A stretch of DNA of 64,000 nt from Mesorhizobium loti (lineage in GTDB: Bacteria > Pseudomonadota > Alphaproteobacteria > Rhizobiales > Rhizobiaceae). Position 1 is the stretch's first letter; each line of letters starts with the position of its first letter. Below, in pieces: positions 1 to 8,653 of this stretch. The stretch covers positions 1-64,000 of the forward strand of contig NZ_QGGH01000012.1 in the NCBI RefSeq assembly GCF_003148495.1, written 5' to 3'. A model generated the notes under the pieces. It was not told the origin of the DNA. It did no database searches and worked only from the letters and a program-made list of their open reading frames with translations. The position numbers and the translations under genes were made by a program.

Positions 1-183
1 ATGTCCCGTAGGGCGACGGAGCCGCCATAGTAGCCAAACGCCCGGGGTAATGCCCGGGACAGCCATCCAAGGATGGACGTGCACGGGTGAAACCGACCGG
101 GCAACCGGACGGGGAATCTCCACTGCACGGGTGAAGGGCGGCGCGTTTGCTGGGTCTTTCAACTTCATGACGGAGGTTTGCTG

Positions 184-2043
184 ATGCAACCGCACACCGT
201 AGAGAAGAGACTGGACTCGATCATCGACCTGTCTCGTCAGGGAAAACGTATCAACGGCCTGTTCAGGCTGCTTTCGGCTCCGACCATATGGGAAAGGGCT
301 TATGAGCAGATCGCTCCCAACAAAGGAGCACTGACACCGGGCGTCGACCCCCAAAACACCCTCGATGGCTTCTCGCTTGAAAGGATGCAGGAGGTAATGG
401 CGTCCGTTCTGGATGGATCGTATCGTTTCTCTCCGGCGCGCAGGCAATACATCCCCAAAGCCAACGGGAAGAAACGCCCGTTGGGCATTCCCACTGCCGA
501 CGACAAGCTGGTGCAGGCGGCTGTGAAGATTCTGCTCGAACATGTCTACGAGCCGGTCTTCTCGGAACAATCGCACGGCTTCCGCCGGGGGCGGTCATGT
601 CACACGGCCCTGACTGAAATCAGGCGCACATGGCATGGCATGAAATGGCTGGTCGAGGTCGATATCGCCGGATACTACGACAACATCGACCACGACATAC
701 TGCTCGGTTTGTTGCGCAAGCGTATCGATGATGATCGATTGTTGCAGCTGATCGGGCGGATGCTCAAGGCCGGCTATCTCGAAGACTGGAAGTTCCACAA
801 AACTTTCAGTGGAGCCCCGCAAGGTGGCGTGATCTCGCCGATCCTCGCCAACGTCTACCTCCATGAACTCGATCTGTTCGTGGGAGAGATGAAAGCACGG
901 TTCGACAAAGGGCAGGGAAGGCGACGCAGTGCCGCCTACCTTGAAGCCTCAAAGCGGATCCAAATCCGACGCAATATGATCAATCGACGGCGTGCCAATG
1001 GCAACGAGGAAGAGATTCCCCGGCTGATCGAGGAAATCAGGGAGTGGGAGCGGCGACGGCTCGAAAAGCCGTCCGTCGATCAGTTCGATCCGAACTACCG
1101 CCGACTTCGCTACTGTCGCTACGCCGATGACTTCGTGATCGGCGTGATCGGCAGCAAGGAGGACGCTCGCCGTGTCATGGCCGAGGTCAGAACGTATCTG
1201 GCCGAAACCCTGAAACTGGAAGTGTCCGCGGAGAAAAGCGGTATCAGGAAAGCTGACGAGGGAGCCATGTTCCTCGGCTACCAGCTGAAAACATACGGCG
1301 ATGGTCGCACCAAACGTCTCATGCAGCGCAGTCGTGCTGTAACGAAGCGTGTGCCCGGAGACCGGATGCAGCTTCATGTGCCGATGGATAAGCTCGCCCG
1401 CTTTGCAGAACGCAATCGCCTCGGAAATCTCCATACCAACCGTGGCGAAGCTCGATGCGAAGTGATCAACAACTCTGACGTTGCCATCCTGACCGGATAC
1501 AATGCGATGTTGCGGGGGCTGGCCGAGTATTACAAGCTCGGCACGCTCTGGAAACAGCAGGTCGGACGGCTTCACCATCTATGGTGGTGGAGTTTTATGA
1601 AGACCCTGTCCCGTAAGCATAAGTGCTCGGTCAAGGTGACGGCAGAGCGGCTCCGAAACGGGGATCGCCTCGGCCTGTGGTATGAAGGCAGCCAAAAGCG
1701 GCGCTTCATGCCGATGTTCCTCCTCAAGGATGTCGAGCCCATGTTGGCATCCCAGCACGTCGATCATCAGACGCAGACGCATATCCACTTTGCTGGCCGA
1801 ACCGACTTTGTCGATCGGCTCAAGGCGAGGGTATGCCAAGCGTGTGGGACGAAAGACGTGCCGGTGGAGGTGCATCACGTCCGAAAAATGAGTGACATGC
1901 AGGGCACCACGCTGTGGGTCCGGGTCAAAGCTGCACGCACGCGCAAGCGTGTTGTGCTCTGCCGCGACTGCCATGTTGCACACCATGCCGGACGGTTACA
2001 GGCAAGACTTGATCGTATGAATGCAAACGTAGGAGCCGGATGA
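184..2043 (+). CDS. ltrA: Group II intron reverse transcriptase/maturase with HNH domain
   Basis: Multifunctional intron-encoded protein that assists splicing and copies the intron into DNA target sites. The reverse transcriptase domain covers roughly residues 60-380 with the catalytic YADD motif at about 313-316 and the APQGG motif near 220. A maturase (X) region follows. The C-terminus carries an HNH-type endonuclease with paired CxxC-like cysteines and a HH dyad (CQACG, VHHVRKM, LCRDCH). Length of 619 residues is full for the family. ATG 184 is chosen because GGAGG at 172-176 lies 7 nt upstream; a TTG at 178 is possible but too close to it. All catalytic motifs are intact, so the intron could be active. 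Confidence 0.93.
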   Translation: MQPHTVEKRLDSIIDLSRQGKRINGLFRLLSAPTIWERAYEQIAPNKGALTPGVDPQNTLDGFSLERMQEVMASVLDGSYRFSPARRQYIPKANGKKRPLGIPTADDKLVQAAVKILLEHVYEPVFSEQSHGFRRGRSCHTALTEIRRTWHGMKWLVEVDIAGYYDNIDHDILLGLLRKRIDDDRLLQLIGRMLKAGYLEDWKFHKTFSGAPQGGVISPILANVYLHELDLFVGEMKARFDKGQGRRRSAAYLEASKRIQIRRNMINRRRANGNEEEIPRLIEEIREWERRRLEKPSVDQFDPNYRRLRYCRYADDFVIGVIGSKEDARRVMAEVRTYLAETLKLEVSAEKSGIRKADEGAMFLGYQLKTYGDGRTKRLMQRSRAVTKRVPGDRMQLHVPMDKLARFAERNRLGNLHTNRGEARCEVINNSDVAILTGYNAMLRGLAEYYKLGTLWKQQVGRLHHLWWWSFMKTLSRKHKCSVKVTAERLRNGDRLGLWYEGSQKRRFMPMFLLKDVEPMLASQHVDHQTQTHIHFAGRTDFVDRLKARVCQACGTKDVPVEVHHVRKMSDMQGTTLWVRVKAARTRKRVVLCRDCHVAHHAGRLQARLDRMNANVGAG

Positions 2044-2117
2044 TGGGAAACTATCACGTCCGGTTCCGTGGGAGGGGTAGAGGTCAATCCCATCGGGAAC
2101 CCTCGCCCCTACCCGAC
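2033..2117 (+). ncRNA. Group II intron domains V and VI
   Basis: Domain V occupies 2033-2066 (exactly 34 nt): it opens with GAGC, which contains the AGC catalytic triad, and its apical helix GATGG/CTATC is closed by a GAAA tetraloop. Domain VI follows as a G-rich/C-rich helix. A bulged A at 2111, 7 nt from the 3' end, is the likely branch point. The reverse transcriptase stop codon (2041-2043) lies inside domain V. Confidence 0.88.
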
Positions 2118-2495
2118 GGCGTCGAAGATTTCGAGGAAATCACCATCCGGCACTCCAAATATGCCGCTTCGCGCTTCGCCCTCGAAGCGGAGCCGGCGCT
2201 GATCCAGTTCGCGGACTCCTCGCCGATGCCCTTTGTGAACGGCATCAAGGCCGCGCGAGAACGGATCGTCGCCCGAGACGATGATGATCGCCAGAGCTTC
2301 CTGCGCAAGCGTGGTTTCTCCAAAGCCGAGACCACCAAGATCATCGACACCGTGCTCATGGAGGAGGGGCGGCCACCCGAGACCGTCTTCGATTTTGTCC
2401 AGGGCATTACGCGCGTCGCTCGCGACAAGCAGCATCAGGACGTGCGGCTGGATATGGAAGGCAAGGCCAAGAAGCTGCTCGATCTCGCAGCCTGA
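2118..2495 (+). CDS. DUF932 protein, C-terminal exon interrupted by the intron
   Basis: The reading frame after the intron encodes about 125 residues that match the end of DUF932 proteins, which are common on rhizobial plasmids and ICEs beside ParB-like and helicase genes. Recognisable pieces are FVQGITRVARDK and the terminal EGKAKKLLDLA. There is no start codon of its own at the exon border; the N-terminal exon must lie upstream of the window. Function is unknown; some members are described as phage/plasmid proteins. If the intron splices, a full protein can be made; if not, the gene is disrupted. Confidence 0.72.
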   Translation, partial: GVEDFEEITIRHSKYAASRFALEAEPALIQFADSSPMPFVNGIKAARERIVARDDDDRQSFLRKRGFSKAETTKIIDTVLMEEGRPPETVFDFVQGITRVARDKQHQDVRLDMEGKAKKLLDLAA

Positions 2496-2663
2496 TCCAT
2501 ACCGTGCCGGCAATGCGCCCTCCCTCCGCAGTCGAGTGCGCGGCTGCCCGTGCGGCCGGCGCACGCGCGCGGGCGGCAGAGGCAGAGGGGGGAGGGGAGG
2601 TTTCGTGACGGGCTTGGAGGTTCGGGGAGTGGCCCCGGGCCGCCCGTCATGGAGACCCTGACC

Positions 2664-4817
2664 ATGGCAAAGGCCATTCAGAAGATCGCAATGAACGCCG
2701 CCGACAACATCCCCTACGACAAGCTGATGCTATCGCAGAAGAATGTCAGGCGCATCAAGGACGGCGTTTCCGTCGAGCAGCTTGCCGAAGACATCAGCCG
2801 GCGCAAGCTCCTGCAAAGCCTGAACGTCCGTCCGGTGCTCGACGGCGATGGCGCGGAAACCGGCACGTTCGAGGTGCCGGCCGGCGGCCGGCGTTATCTC
2901 GCGCTCGGCATCCTCATCAAGCAGAAGCGCCTGGCGAAGAACGAGCCGATCCCCTGCATCGTCAACCGCAGGCAAGAGACCTCGGCCGAAGAGGATTCGC
3001 TTGCCGAAAACCTGCGGCGCGCCGACCTTCATCCGCTCGACCAGTTCCGAGCCTTCAAGACGCTGAGCGATCAGGGGCTCGATCCGGACGAGATCGGCGC
3101 CCGCTTCTTCGTATCGCCGGCGACGGTGAGGCAGCGCCTGCGGCTGGCATCGGTGTCACTGAGGCTTCTCGATCTCTACGAGAAGGACGAAATCCGGCTC
3201 GAGCAGGTCATGGCGTTCTCGATCTCGGACGACCACGCGCGCCAGGAGCAGATCTGGGAGCGGATATCCAACTCGCACACGCAGGAACCCTACTACATCA
3301 GGCGCCTGCTGACCGAGACGACGGTACGCGCAGACGATCGCCGTGCCGTCTATGTCGGCGCGGAAGCCTATGAGGCGGCCGGCGGCGTCGTCCTGCGCGA
3401 CCTGTTCGAGCAGGATTCCGGCGGTTGGTTCCAGGATGCAGCGCTCCTCGAGCAGCTGGTCTTCGACAAGCTGAAAGTGGATGCCGAGGCGATTCGTGCT
3501 GAAGGCTGGAAATGGGTCGAGGCGGCGATCAGCTTTTCCTATGGCCACACCTCCGGCATGCGGCGCATCTACGCCGAGGCCCAGGAGCTCAGCGCCGAGG
3601 AGATCAAACGCTACGACGCGCTGAAGGCCGAACACGACAAGCTCGATGCGGACTATGCCGCGGCCGAGGATGCCGACGAGGCGATCGAGGCGAAGCTCGA
3701 CCAGCTGGGCGCCGACCTCGATGCGATCGATGACCGTCCTCAAAGCTACGACCCCGCCCAGAAGGGCATTGCCGGTGTGTTCGTGACGCTTGCCGCGCAC
3801 GGCAAGCTCCAGGTCGAGGCCGGTTTCGTGCGCGCCGAGGACGAGCCCCGGCCCGAGACCGGCGGTGGCGATGAGCGCGAGGAAGGGGAGGCCAAGGGCG
3901 AAGCCCGGTCTAACGGCGACGGCGACGACCATGGCGATGGTGTTGTCGTCAACGGCAAGCCGGTGGATGACAGCGCTAGTGACGACGGCGAGGAGGACGG
4001 CATCAAGCCGCTGCCCGATCGGCTCGTCTTCGACCTGACCGCACAGCGGACGCTGGCGCTGCGCAATGCGCTCGCCGGCGACGCCGACATCGCCTTCTTC
4101 GCGGCACTCCATGCCTTCGTCCTGCAGGTCTTCTATCGCTTCGCGCCGGACAGCTGCCTTGAGATCAGCCTGAAGAGCGGCAGCTTCAGCCAGGTCGACG
4201 GGCTTGCCGAGACCTCCTGGGCGAAGGAAATCGCCGAGCGGCACGAAGCCTGGGACCGTGAGCTGCCCGATGAGACGGACGGCCTGTGGGACTTCCTTCT
4301 CGGCCTCGACGAGGCAAGCCGCAAGGCGCTGTTCGCGCACTGCGTCTCGCTGACCCTCAATGCGGTGGTCGAACCGTGGAACAGGCGGCCGCGGGCGCTC
4401 GAGCATGCCGACGTGCTGGCCTACTCACTTCAGTTCGATATGGTCGACGCCGCCTGGACGCCCACGGTCGAGTTCCTCGGGCGCCTCACCAAGGCGCGGA
4501 TTCTGCAGGCTGTCCGCGAAGCCCGTGGCGAAGACTCCGCGCAGCTGATCGACCACATGAAGAAGGAGATCATGGCCCGTGAGGCTGCCCGACTTCTCGA
4601 GGGATCGAACTGGCTGCCGGAGCCGCTGCGCCTCGAGGTCGACCACGCGGCTGCCAATGGCGGCGGCGCAATCGCCGGCGAAACGTCGGACGAGACGACG
4701 CTCGATGGCGATGCGGCAGAACTGCCGGCCTTCCTCGCCGACGATGCGGATCCGTCCTCCGATGAGCCGGTGACCATCGACGGCGACGAGACGGACCATC
4801 TCCAGGCCGCCGAATAG
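2664..4817 (+). CDS. ParB/Spo0J-type nuclease-domain protein (large, plasmid type)
   Basis: A 717-residue protein whose N-terminal third is a ParB-like domain. The ParB box occurs near residues 75-125 (PAGGRRYLAL, then AEEDSLAENLRR), and a KorB/ParB helix-turn-helix follows (DPDEIGARFFVSPATVRQRL). The remainder is acidic and partly low complexity (EREEGEAK, DDHGDG region), typical of the large ParB-like proteins of rhizobial and sphingomonad mobile elements. It may act in replicon partition, regulation or DNA processing; the exact job is not known. ATG 2664 is preferred over ATG 2649 because GGAG at 2651-2654 gives 9-nt spacing. No parA is adjacent; the ParA of this window is 17 kb away with its own partner. 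Confidence 0.82.
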   Translation: MAKAIQKIAMNAADNIPYDKLMLSQKNVRRIKDGVSVEQLAEDISRRKLLQSLNVRPVLDGDGAETGTFEVPAGGRRYLALGILIKQKRLAKNEPIPCIVNRRQETSAEEDSLAENLRRADLHPLDQFRAFKTLSDQGLDPDEIGARFFVSPATVRQRLRLASVSLRLLDLYEKDEIRLEQVMAFSISDDHARQEQIWERISNSHTQEPYYIRRLLTETTVRADDRRAVYVGAEAYEAAGGVVLRDLFEQDSGGWFQDAALLEQLVFDKLKVDAEAIRAEGWKWVEAAISFSYGHTSGMRRIYAEAQELSAEEIKRYDALKAEHDKLDADYAAAEDADEAIEAKLDQLGADLDAIDDRPQSYDPAQKGIAGVFVTLAAHGKLQVEAGFVRAEDEPRPETGGGDEREEGEAKGEARSNGDGDDHGDGVVVNGKPVDDSASDDGEEDGIKPLPDRLVFDLTAQRTLALRNALAGDADIAFFAALHAFVLQVFYRFAPDSCLEISLKSGSFSQVDGLAETSWAKEIAERHEAWDRELPDETDGLWDFLLGLDEASRKALFAHCVSLTLNAVVEPWNRRPRALEHADVLAYSLQFDMVDAAWTPTVEFLGRLTKARILQAVREARGEDSAQLIDHMKKEIMAREAARLLEGSNWLPEPLRLEVDHAAANGGGAIAGETSDETTLDGDAAELPAFLADDADPSSDEPVTIDGDETDHLQAAE

Positions 4818-4838
4818 TCAGCCTCCCGCTCCCCACCG

Positions 4839-4860
4839 GGCCCGGCACCTCCGCCGGGCC
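4839..4860 (+). terminator. GC hairpin after the ParB-like gene
   Basis: GGCCCGGC (4839-4846), a 6-nt loop, and GCCGGGCC (4853-4860) form a perfect 8-bp stem. The following TGTTCCCTTT is only weakly T-rich, so this may be an attenuating rather than a full terminator. Confidence 0.5.
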
Positions 4861-4883
4861 TGTTCCCTTTCATGGAGATCGAC

Positions 4884-5276
4884 ATGTTCGACTGGAACAG
4901 AAGCTGCTCCTGCGACGAACAGCAGAAGAGACGTTTTCACACGACAGCCCGCTCACGGCTGAAGAAGCTCGCTGCCGAGCTTGCACTTCCGCCGGGCAGC
5001 TTTGACTTGCGCTCAAATAAGGCGGGCATCGCCGTTTCCGGGGAAATCACCCTGCACCACGACCGCGCCTATATCCAGGTCGGCCAGTTCGGGCTTTCCT
5101 CGGGCCACGGCGTCCTGATCCGGACCTGCAAGTCCCGCAAGGACTACACAGGCGGGGCCAACCATTTTGTCGCGCTCGGCATGCTCGATGACATTGCGGC
5201 CCTCGCCGCGGCCGTCCGCGCCATCACCGGCATCGGACGGGGTCATTCTCTTTCCGCAGACCGCCGCGCCGCCTGA
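4884..5276 (+). CDS. Conserved hypothetical protein, 130 aa
   Basis: A small soluble protein beginning MFDWN. It has a Cys pair near the start (SCSC), a basic helical segment, then an alternating beta-rich region (IAVSGEITLHHDRAYIQVG) and an Ala-rich C-terminal helix. No family is recognised. GGAG at 4874-4877 is 6 nt before ATG 4884, which decides the start over ATG 4872. It lies between the ParB-like gene and the DUF1419-like gene, the kind of small backbone gene retained on related mobile elements; function is not inferable from sequence. Confidence 0.68.
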   Translation: MFDWNRSCSCDEQQKRRFHTTARSRLKKLAAELALPPGSFDLRSNKAGIAVSGEITLHHDRAYIQVGQFGLSSGHGVLIRTCKSRKDYTGGANHFVALGMLDDIAALAAAVRAITGIGRGHSLSADRRAA

Positions 5277-5426
5277 GGCCACAGCCCCGATCCTGCGGCG
5301 GCGTCGGTTAACCGCATGGCGCCGCAGAGCTCTCCAAGGAGGGGGTATCGGAAGACGATCACGGCAAGCGCGGAACGCCCCCCGATCCTCCAGGGGACCA
5401 TCGAAGACCACCATTCCGATTCACCC

Positions 5427-5460
5427 GAGCCCGGCCATCGTGCCGGGCTCTTTCGTTTTC
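5427..5460 (+). terminator. Intrinsic terminator
   Basis: GAGCCCGGC (5427-5435), loop CATCGT, GCCGGGCTC (5442-5450) form a perfect 9-bp stem followed by TTTCGTTTTC. It lies between the 130-aa gene and the DUF1419-like gene, and would end transcripts arriving from the ParB-like gene. Confidence 0.78.
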
Positions 5461-5504
5461 AGGTCACGCCGCGCGGTGTCGATCTGCTTCAGGAGCCAAC
5501 CGCC

Positions 5505-6107
5505 ATGACCTCAAATCCATCCTTCAGAAAGGTGCTCGTCGGCGTCGCCACGCGCGAGCACATGTTCCAGCTGTTCAATCGACACAAGGACAACCCCGAC
5601 TTCGATCCGCTTTCCGGCACGCCGTATTCAGGTGAGTGGTTCCAGATCGAGGCCTCCTCGTACCATTTTATGCTCGGACTGCTGCCGCCTCTGTTCCAAA
5701 GGTCCGGGCTGTTCGGCATTTCGGAATTCAAGGCCGGCAGCGTCACCAGTGTGTTTTTCGAGATCAGGATCCGGGGCCGCGAACGCTGGTATCATGGCTT
5801 TTGCGACCTGTCGGATCGGCAATCCCCAGACAAGATGCGCGCCGCCATCATCGCCCACGAGACGGGCGCGACCGACAGCATGACCCGTGAGGAAAAGCTC
5901 GAGGCCATCTGGAACACGACGCATCCGGACTTCAAGGGAATAGCCGGCGAAATCAATCCCGACGCCTGGCCCGTCGAGCACCACGGCAAGCGTGCATTGC
6001 TGGTCGATGACGGCCGCGACGGCACGATCCTGAAACTGCTCGAGGATCTGTCGGACGACGAAATCGACAGCTGCATGCCCGTGATACGCGCACGCAGTGG
6101 AAGGTGA
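5505..6107 (+). CDS. DUF1419-like protein
   Basis: A 200-residue soluble protein resembling DUF1419, a family seen mainly on alphaproteobacterial plasmids and ICEs. Recognisable stretches are REHMFQLFNRHKDN, GEWFQIEASSYHFML, ISEFKAGSVTSVFFEI and DLSDRQSPDKMRAAI. No catalytic motif is evident. AGGAG at 5491-5495 sits 9 nt upstream of ATG 5505, which is preferred over upstream in-frame starts that run through the preceding terminator. Function unknown; conserved association with the same backbone genes suggests a role in element maintenance or transfer. Family assignment is from memory of the pattern, not a search. Confidence 0.72.
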   Translation: MTSNPSFRKVLVGVATREHMFQLFNRHKDNPDFDPLSGTPYSGEWFQIEASSYHFMLGLLPPLFQRSGLFGISEFKAGSVTSVFFEIRIRGRERWYHGFCDLSDRQSPDKMRAAIIAHETGATDSMTREEKLEAIWNTTHPDFKGIAGEINPDAWPVEHHGKRALLVDDGRDGTILKLLEDLSDDEIDSCMPVIRARSGR

Positions 6108-6117
6108 GGGGGCAACG

Positions 6118-6342
6118 ATGTGGACCCCTCGTAAGCCGCCGCCACGAGGCGAATATGCGCATCTATCAAGCGCGTTCGAGCTGGGCATGCCGAACCTGCG
6201 CCTTCGACAATTGCTGGGCGAGGTCCGGAATGCCCCGCCTCGCGGCCAGCGTTGCGATGGCTTCTGTTTCGTGCGGCTGATCGAAGCGAAGGAAGCCGAA
6301 AAGCCGATGGCGCGTCGCGGTCCCTATAAGAAGCGGACCTAA
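6118..6342 (+). CDS. Small hypothetical protein, 74 aa
   Basis: A basic 74-residue reading frame starting MWTPRKPPPRG and ending in a positively charged tail (ARRGPYKKRT). GAGGGGG at 6106-6112 lies 5 nt before ATG 6118 and overlaps the end of the DUF1419-like gene, suggesting translational coupling. The middle (LGMPNLRLRQLLGEVR, ending FCFVRLIEAKEAEKP) looks helical. No family recognised. The opposite strand has a longer frame, so coding status is moderately sure. Confidence 0.5.
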   Translation: MWTPRKPPPRGEYAHLSSAFELGMPNLRLRQLLGEVRNAPPRGQRCDGFCFVRLIEAKEAEKPMARRGPYKKRT

Positions 6343-6401
6343 GCCCACTTGAACGTGACATCGGCTTGCGCGATTGTCGCCGCCGGTGCCACGGGTGAAC
6401 G

Positions 6402-6599
6402 ATGAAGCGTAAGGACAAGGCCGCGCCTTTTGTGCCGATAGAAATCCATGTCGGCACGGTCGATGATGAGAGAGGCGTGTTGGGCATCCTCTCAATCCAG
6501 ACCACGGAAGGCTTGTTGGACATTGCGCTTGATGAGCAAGCCGCCGATGCCATCTTGAAGGCAGTTAACACCATCAAGGCCAAACTAGGCCCGGCCTAA
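6402..6599 (+). CDS. Small hypothetical protein, 65 aa
   Basis: A 65-residue protein with a beta-strand-like first half (PIEIHVGTVDDERGVLGILSI) and an amphipathic C-terminal helix (DEQAADAILKAVNTIKAKLG). Amino-acid composition and third-position G+C preference look genuinely coding. It is followed immediately by a hairpin at 6606-6625. No family recognised. Confidence 0.55.
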   Translation: MKRKDKAAPFVPIEIHVGTVDDERGVLGILSIQTTEGLLDIALDEQAADAILKAVNTIKAKLGPA

Positions 6600-6605
6600 A
6601 AGAAT

Positions 6606-6625
6606 GCCCGGGCGGCATCCCGGGC
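6606..6625. terminator. Hairpin between convergent small genes
   Basis: GCCCGGG (6606-6612), loop CGGCAT, CCCGGGC (6619-6625). On the minus strand the stem is followed by ATTCTTTTA, on the plus strand by TAGTT. It lies between the + strand 65-aa gene and the - strand 65-aa gene and could serve both. Confidence 0.55.
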
Positions 6626-6680
6626 TAGTTGGAGGTCTTGGGAGTGCGCGCCGATACACCCTACCCCAATCGGCACAAGG

Positions 6681-6878
6681 CTAACTTGCTTCATCATCAT
6701 GACGAGCAGATGAAGGCAATACCTGGCGGTTGTCGAGCGTCAGCCTGTAGCCGTGCGGAAGGTTCTGCAGCACAGTCAGAGCCTCCGCAGCCGAGTAGAA
6801 GGTGACAACGGTCATCACCTGATCGCCGTCGATCCGCTGCAGGCGGTAGACCGGTCTGTGCGGTCTTTCTTCGTCCAC
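6681..6878 (-). CDS. Small hypothetical protein, 65 aa (GTG start)
   Basis: A minus-strand frame reading VDEERPHRPVYRLQRID and TVVTFYSAAEALTVLQNLP, a beta-beta-alpha pattern. GTG at 6878 is chosen because GGGGGAG on the same strand ends 6 nt upstream; a TTG three bases earlier is also possible. No family recognised; similar short proteins occur on rhizobial plasmids. Confidence 0.55.
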   Translation of the reverse strand: MDEERPHRPVYRLQRIDGDQVMTVVTFYSAAEALTVLQNLPHGYRLTLDNRQVLPSSARHDDEAS

Positions 6879-7087
6879 CAAACGCTCCCCCGAAATGAGG
6901 GATATTAGTAAACGTTCATGAAAGTTTCATGAGACCCGCAATTTCAAACATGGGGTAATCGCGGGAGCGAGTCGCCCTAAGGCCGGAAGCGCTCACATGA
7001 TTGCAGAGCGGGTGGTTGTTCCCCGATAGGATGGAAGTGCGGGTTCACGACTGGACGCCGGGCCCAAGCATCGAACGGAGAACAACC

Positions 7088-8110
7088 ATGAGCGAATATA
7101 TCGGTCTCGACGTGTCGTTGAAAGAGACGGCGATTTCTGTGCGGCGTGGCGGCAAAAGGATCTGGCGCGGCAAATGTCCCTCTGATCCGAGCTTGGTCGC
7201 GGACGTTCTCCGCAAGCGGGCGCCAGCGGCCAAGCGGGTGGTGTTCGAGACCGGACCCTTGTCGGTGTGGTTCTATCATGCCTTGAGCGCCGAAGGACTT
7301 CCGGCGATCTGCATCGACGCCCGGCATGCCAAGGCCGCGCTGGACATGGCACCGAACAAAACGGACGCCAACGATGCCGACGGCTTGGCGCATCTGGCCG
7401 AGGTCGGCTTCTACCGCGAGGTGCGGGTGAAGGGCTATGACAGCATGCTGAGCCGCACGCTGGTGGCCGCGCGGAGCCGGCTGGTTAAGATCACGACCGA
7501 GCTCTCCAACCAGATCCGCGGGCTCATGAAGACGTTCGGGCTGATCATTCCGCGAAGCAAGGGCGGCAAGTTCGAAGCCGACGTCCAGCGCCTGCTGGCC
7601 GATCAGGAAGAGCTTGGCCGGATTGTCCTGCCACTTCTCGAAGCTTGGCTCAGCATGCGCGCCCGCGCTGCTGAACTCGGACAGCAGCTCGTCGCCAACG
7701 CCCGGCACAATGACGCATGCCAGCTATTGATGTCGATCCCCGGCGTCGGCACCATCACTGCGACTTCATTCATCGGTGCCATCGAGTATACATCGAATTT
7801 CAAGACATCGCGCGCTGTCGGCGCGTGGCTGGGCTTGACAACCCGACGCTATCAATCCGGCGAAGTCGATTATGATGGTCATATCTCGCGGCGTGGGGAT
7901 CCTCATCTGAGAGGGCTTCTCTATGAGGCCGCAGTCGTGATCCTGACGCGCCGGGCTGACAGCAGTCTGCGCACATGGGGGTTGAAGCTGCGTGACAAGA
8001 TCGGCTTCAAGCGGGCAGCTGTCGCTGTCGCCCGCAAGCTCGCTGTCATCATGCATGCGATGCTGAAATCCGGTGAGTTGTTCAATCGGGAAGAAGCCGC
8101 CATGGCCTGA
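7088..8110 (+). CDS. IS110-family transposase
   Basis: A 340-residue DEDD transposase/recombinase of the IS110 type. The N-terminal RuvC-like domain shows GLDVS (D about residue 8), FETG, and the DARHAKAALD...KTDANDAD segment with the last acidic residues. The C-terminal Transposase_20 domain carries the SIPGVGTITA helix-hairpin-helix and TRRYQSGE with the conserved serine. Length is complete and no frameshift is seen, so it may be active. Family members use a bridge RNA encoded in a non-coding end; the flanks 6960-7087 and 8111-8360 are where it would lie. Element ends could not be fixed because IS110 ends lack long inverted repeats. Confidence 0.9.
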   Translation: MSEYIGLDVSLKETAISVRRGGKRIWRGKCPSDPSLVADVLRKRAPAAKRVVFETGPLSVWFYHALSAEGLPAICIDARHAKAALDMAPNKTDANDADGLAHLAEVGFYREVRVKGYDSMLSRTLVAARSRLVKITTELSNQIRGLMKTFGLIIPRSKGGKFEADVQRLLADQEELGRIVLPLLEAWLSMRARAAELGQQLVANARHNDACQLLMSIPGVGTITATSFIGAIEYTSNFKTSRAVGAWLGLTTRRYQSGEVDYDGHISRRGDPHLRGLLYEAAVVILTRRADSSLRTWGLKLRDKIGFKRAAVAVARKLAVIMHAMLKSGELFNREEAAMA

Positions 8111-8653
8111 TCCATAAGGAAGTTCGAATGCGCCTACCCGAGGCGTAACGAGACGTCCCTGCCAGGACGTGGGCCGAGCCATTCCGCTGTGTCAGTTGCA
8201 TCGTTGGCGTCACAACGCTCGCGATTGCGTTTCAAACCTTGGAAGGCTCCATCCCTCGCGAAGCCCATCATGCGGCGGCTTCATGTCGACCGCAAAGACG
8301 ACCCGTGCTCCCGGCAAACGACACCTCAATACAAATTTGGGCTAGCATTTTGGTCTGCGATTAGACGACTGACCCACTACCGAAGATTTGAGGGGGGTCA
8401 GTTTCCCACTTCGCCTGACACTTCCCGGGGGCGCGACTTTGCCGAGCGGCACCGGCCAGCTTGCGCGTGGGAATATCGGCAAGCCATTCGACCGCGGCTT
8501 GGATGAGGAAAGGCTGAGATAGCGGCCAGCGTGCCATCCCCACGAGGATTAATCGGTTGAAAACGACACTTGCCCTCCCGCAGGCTCTTTCGATAAAGCT
8601 CTACCCGAGAGACAGCGGTCTATCGGCAAATCGTTTCTCACCAGGAAAGGCAT
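8111..8653. other. 543-bp region after the IS110 transposase, no convincing gene
   Basis: The first part probably contains the non-coding right end of the IS110 element. The segment 8360-8545 has a short minus-strand frame (AAVEWLADIPTRKLAGAARQ) and a motif GGGGGGTCAGTTTCCCACTT that resembles the border of other rhizobial insertion sequences, so it is probably IS debris, but the family cannot be named. Confidence 0.4.

Larger units (their letters stand above)
1..2117 (+). mobile_element. Group II intron, 5' end outside the window
   Basis: A retroelement made of a structured RNA and its reverse transcriptase/maturase gene. The 3' end is well defined: a canonical 34-nt domain V at 2033-2066 is followed by a domain VI helix and an AC terminus at 2117. 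The 5' boundary is not visible; bases 1-183 read as non-coding ribozyme sequence. The sequence after 2117 continues as the C-terminal part of a DUF932 protein, so the intron sits inside that gene in the sense orientation. Splicing cannot be confirmed because the 5' exon is missing. Confidence 0.9.

Noticed and set aside
3156..4406. Long minus-strand open frame of 416 codons opposite the ParB-like gene
   Set aside because: It is a shadow of the high-G+C ParB-like gene; composition is not protein-like and there is no ribosome site or domain.
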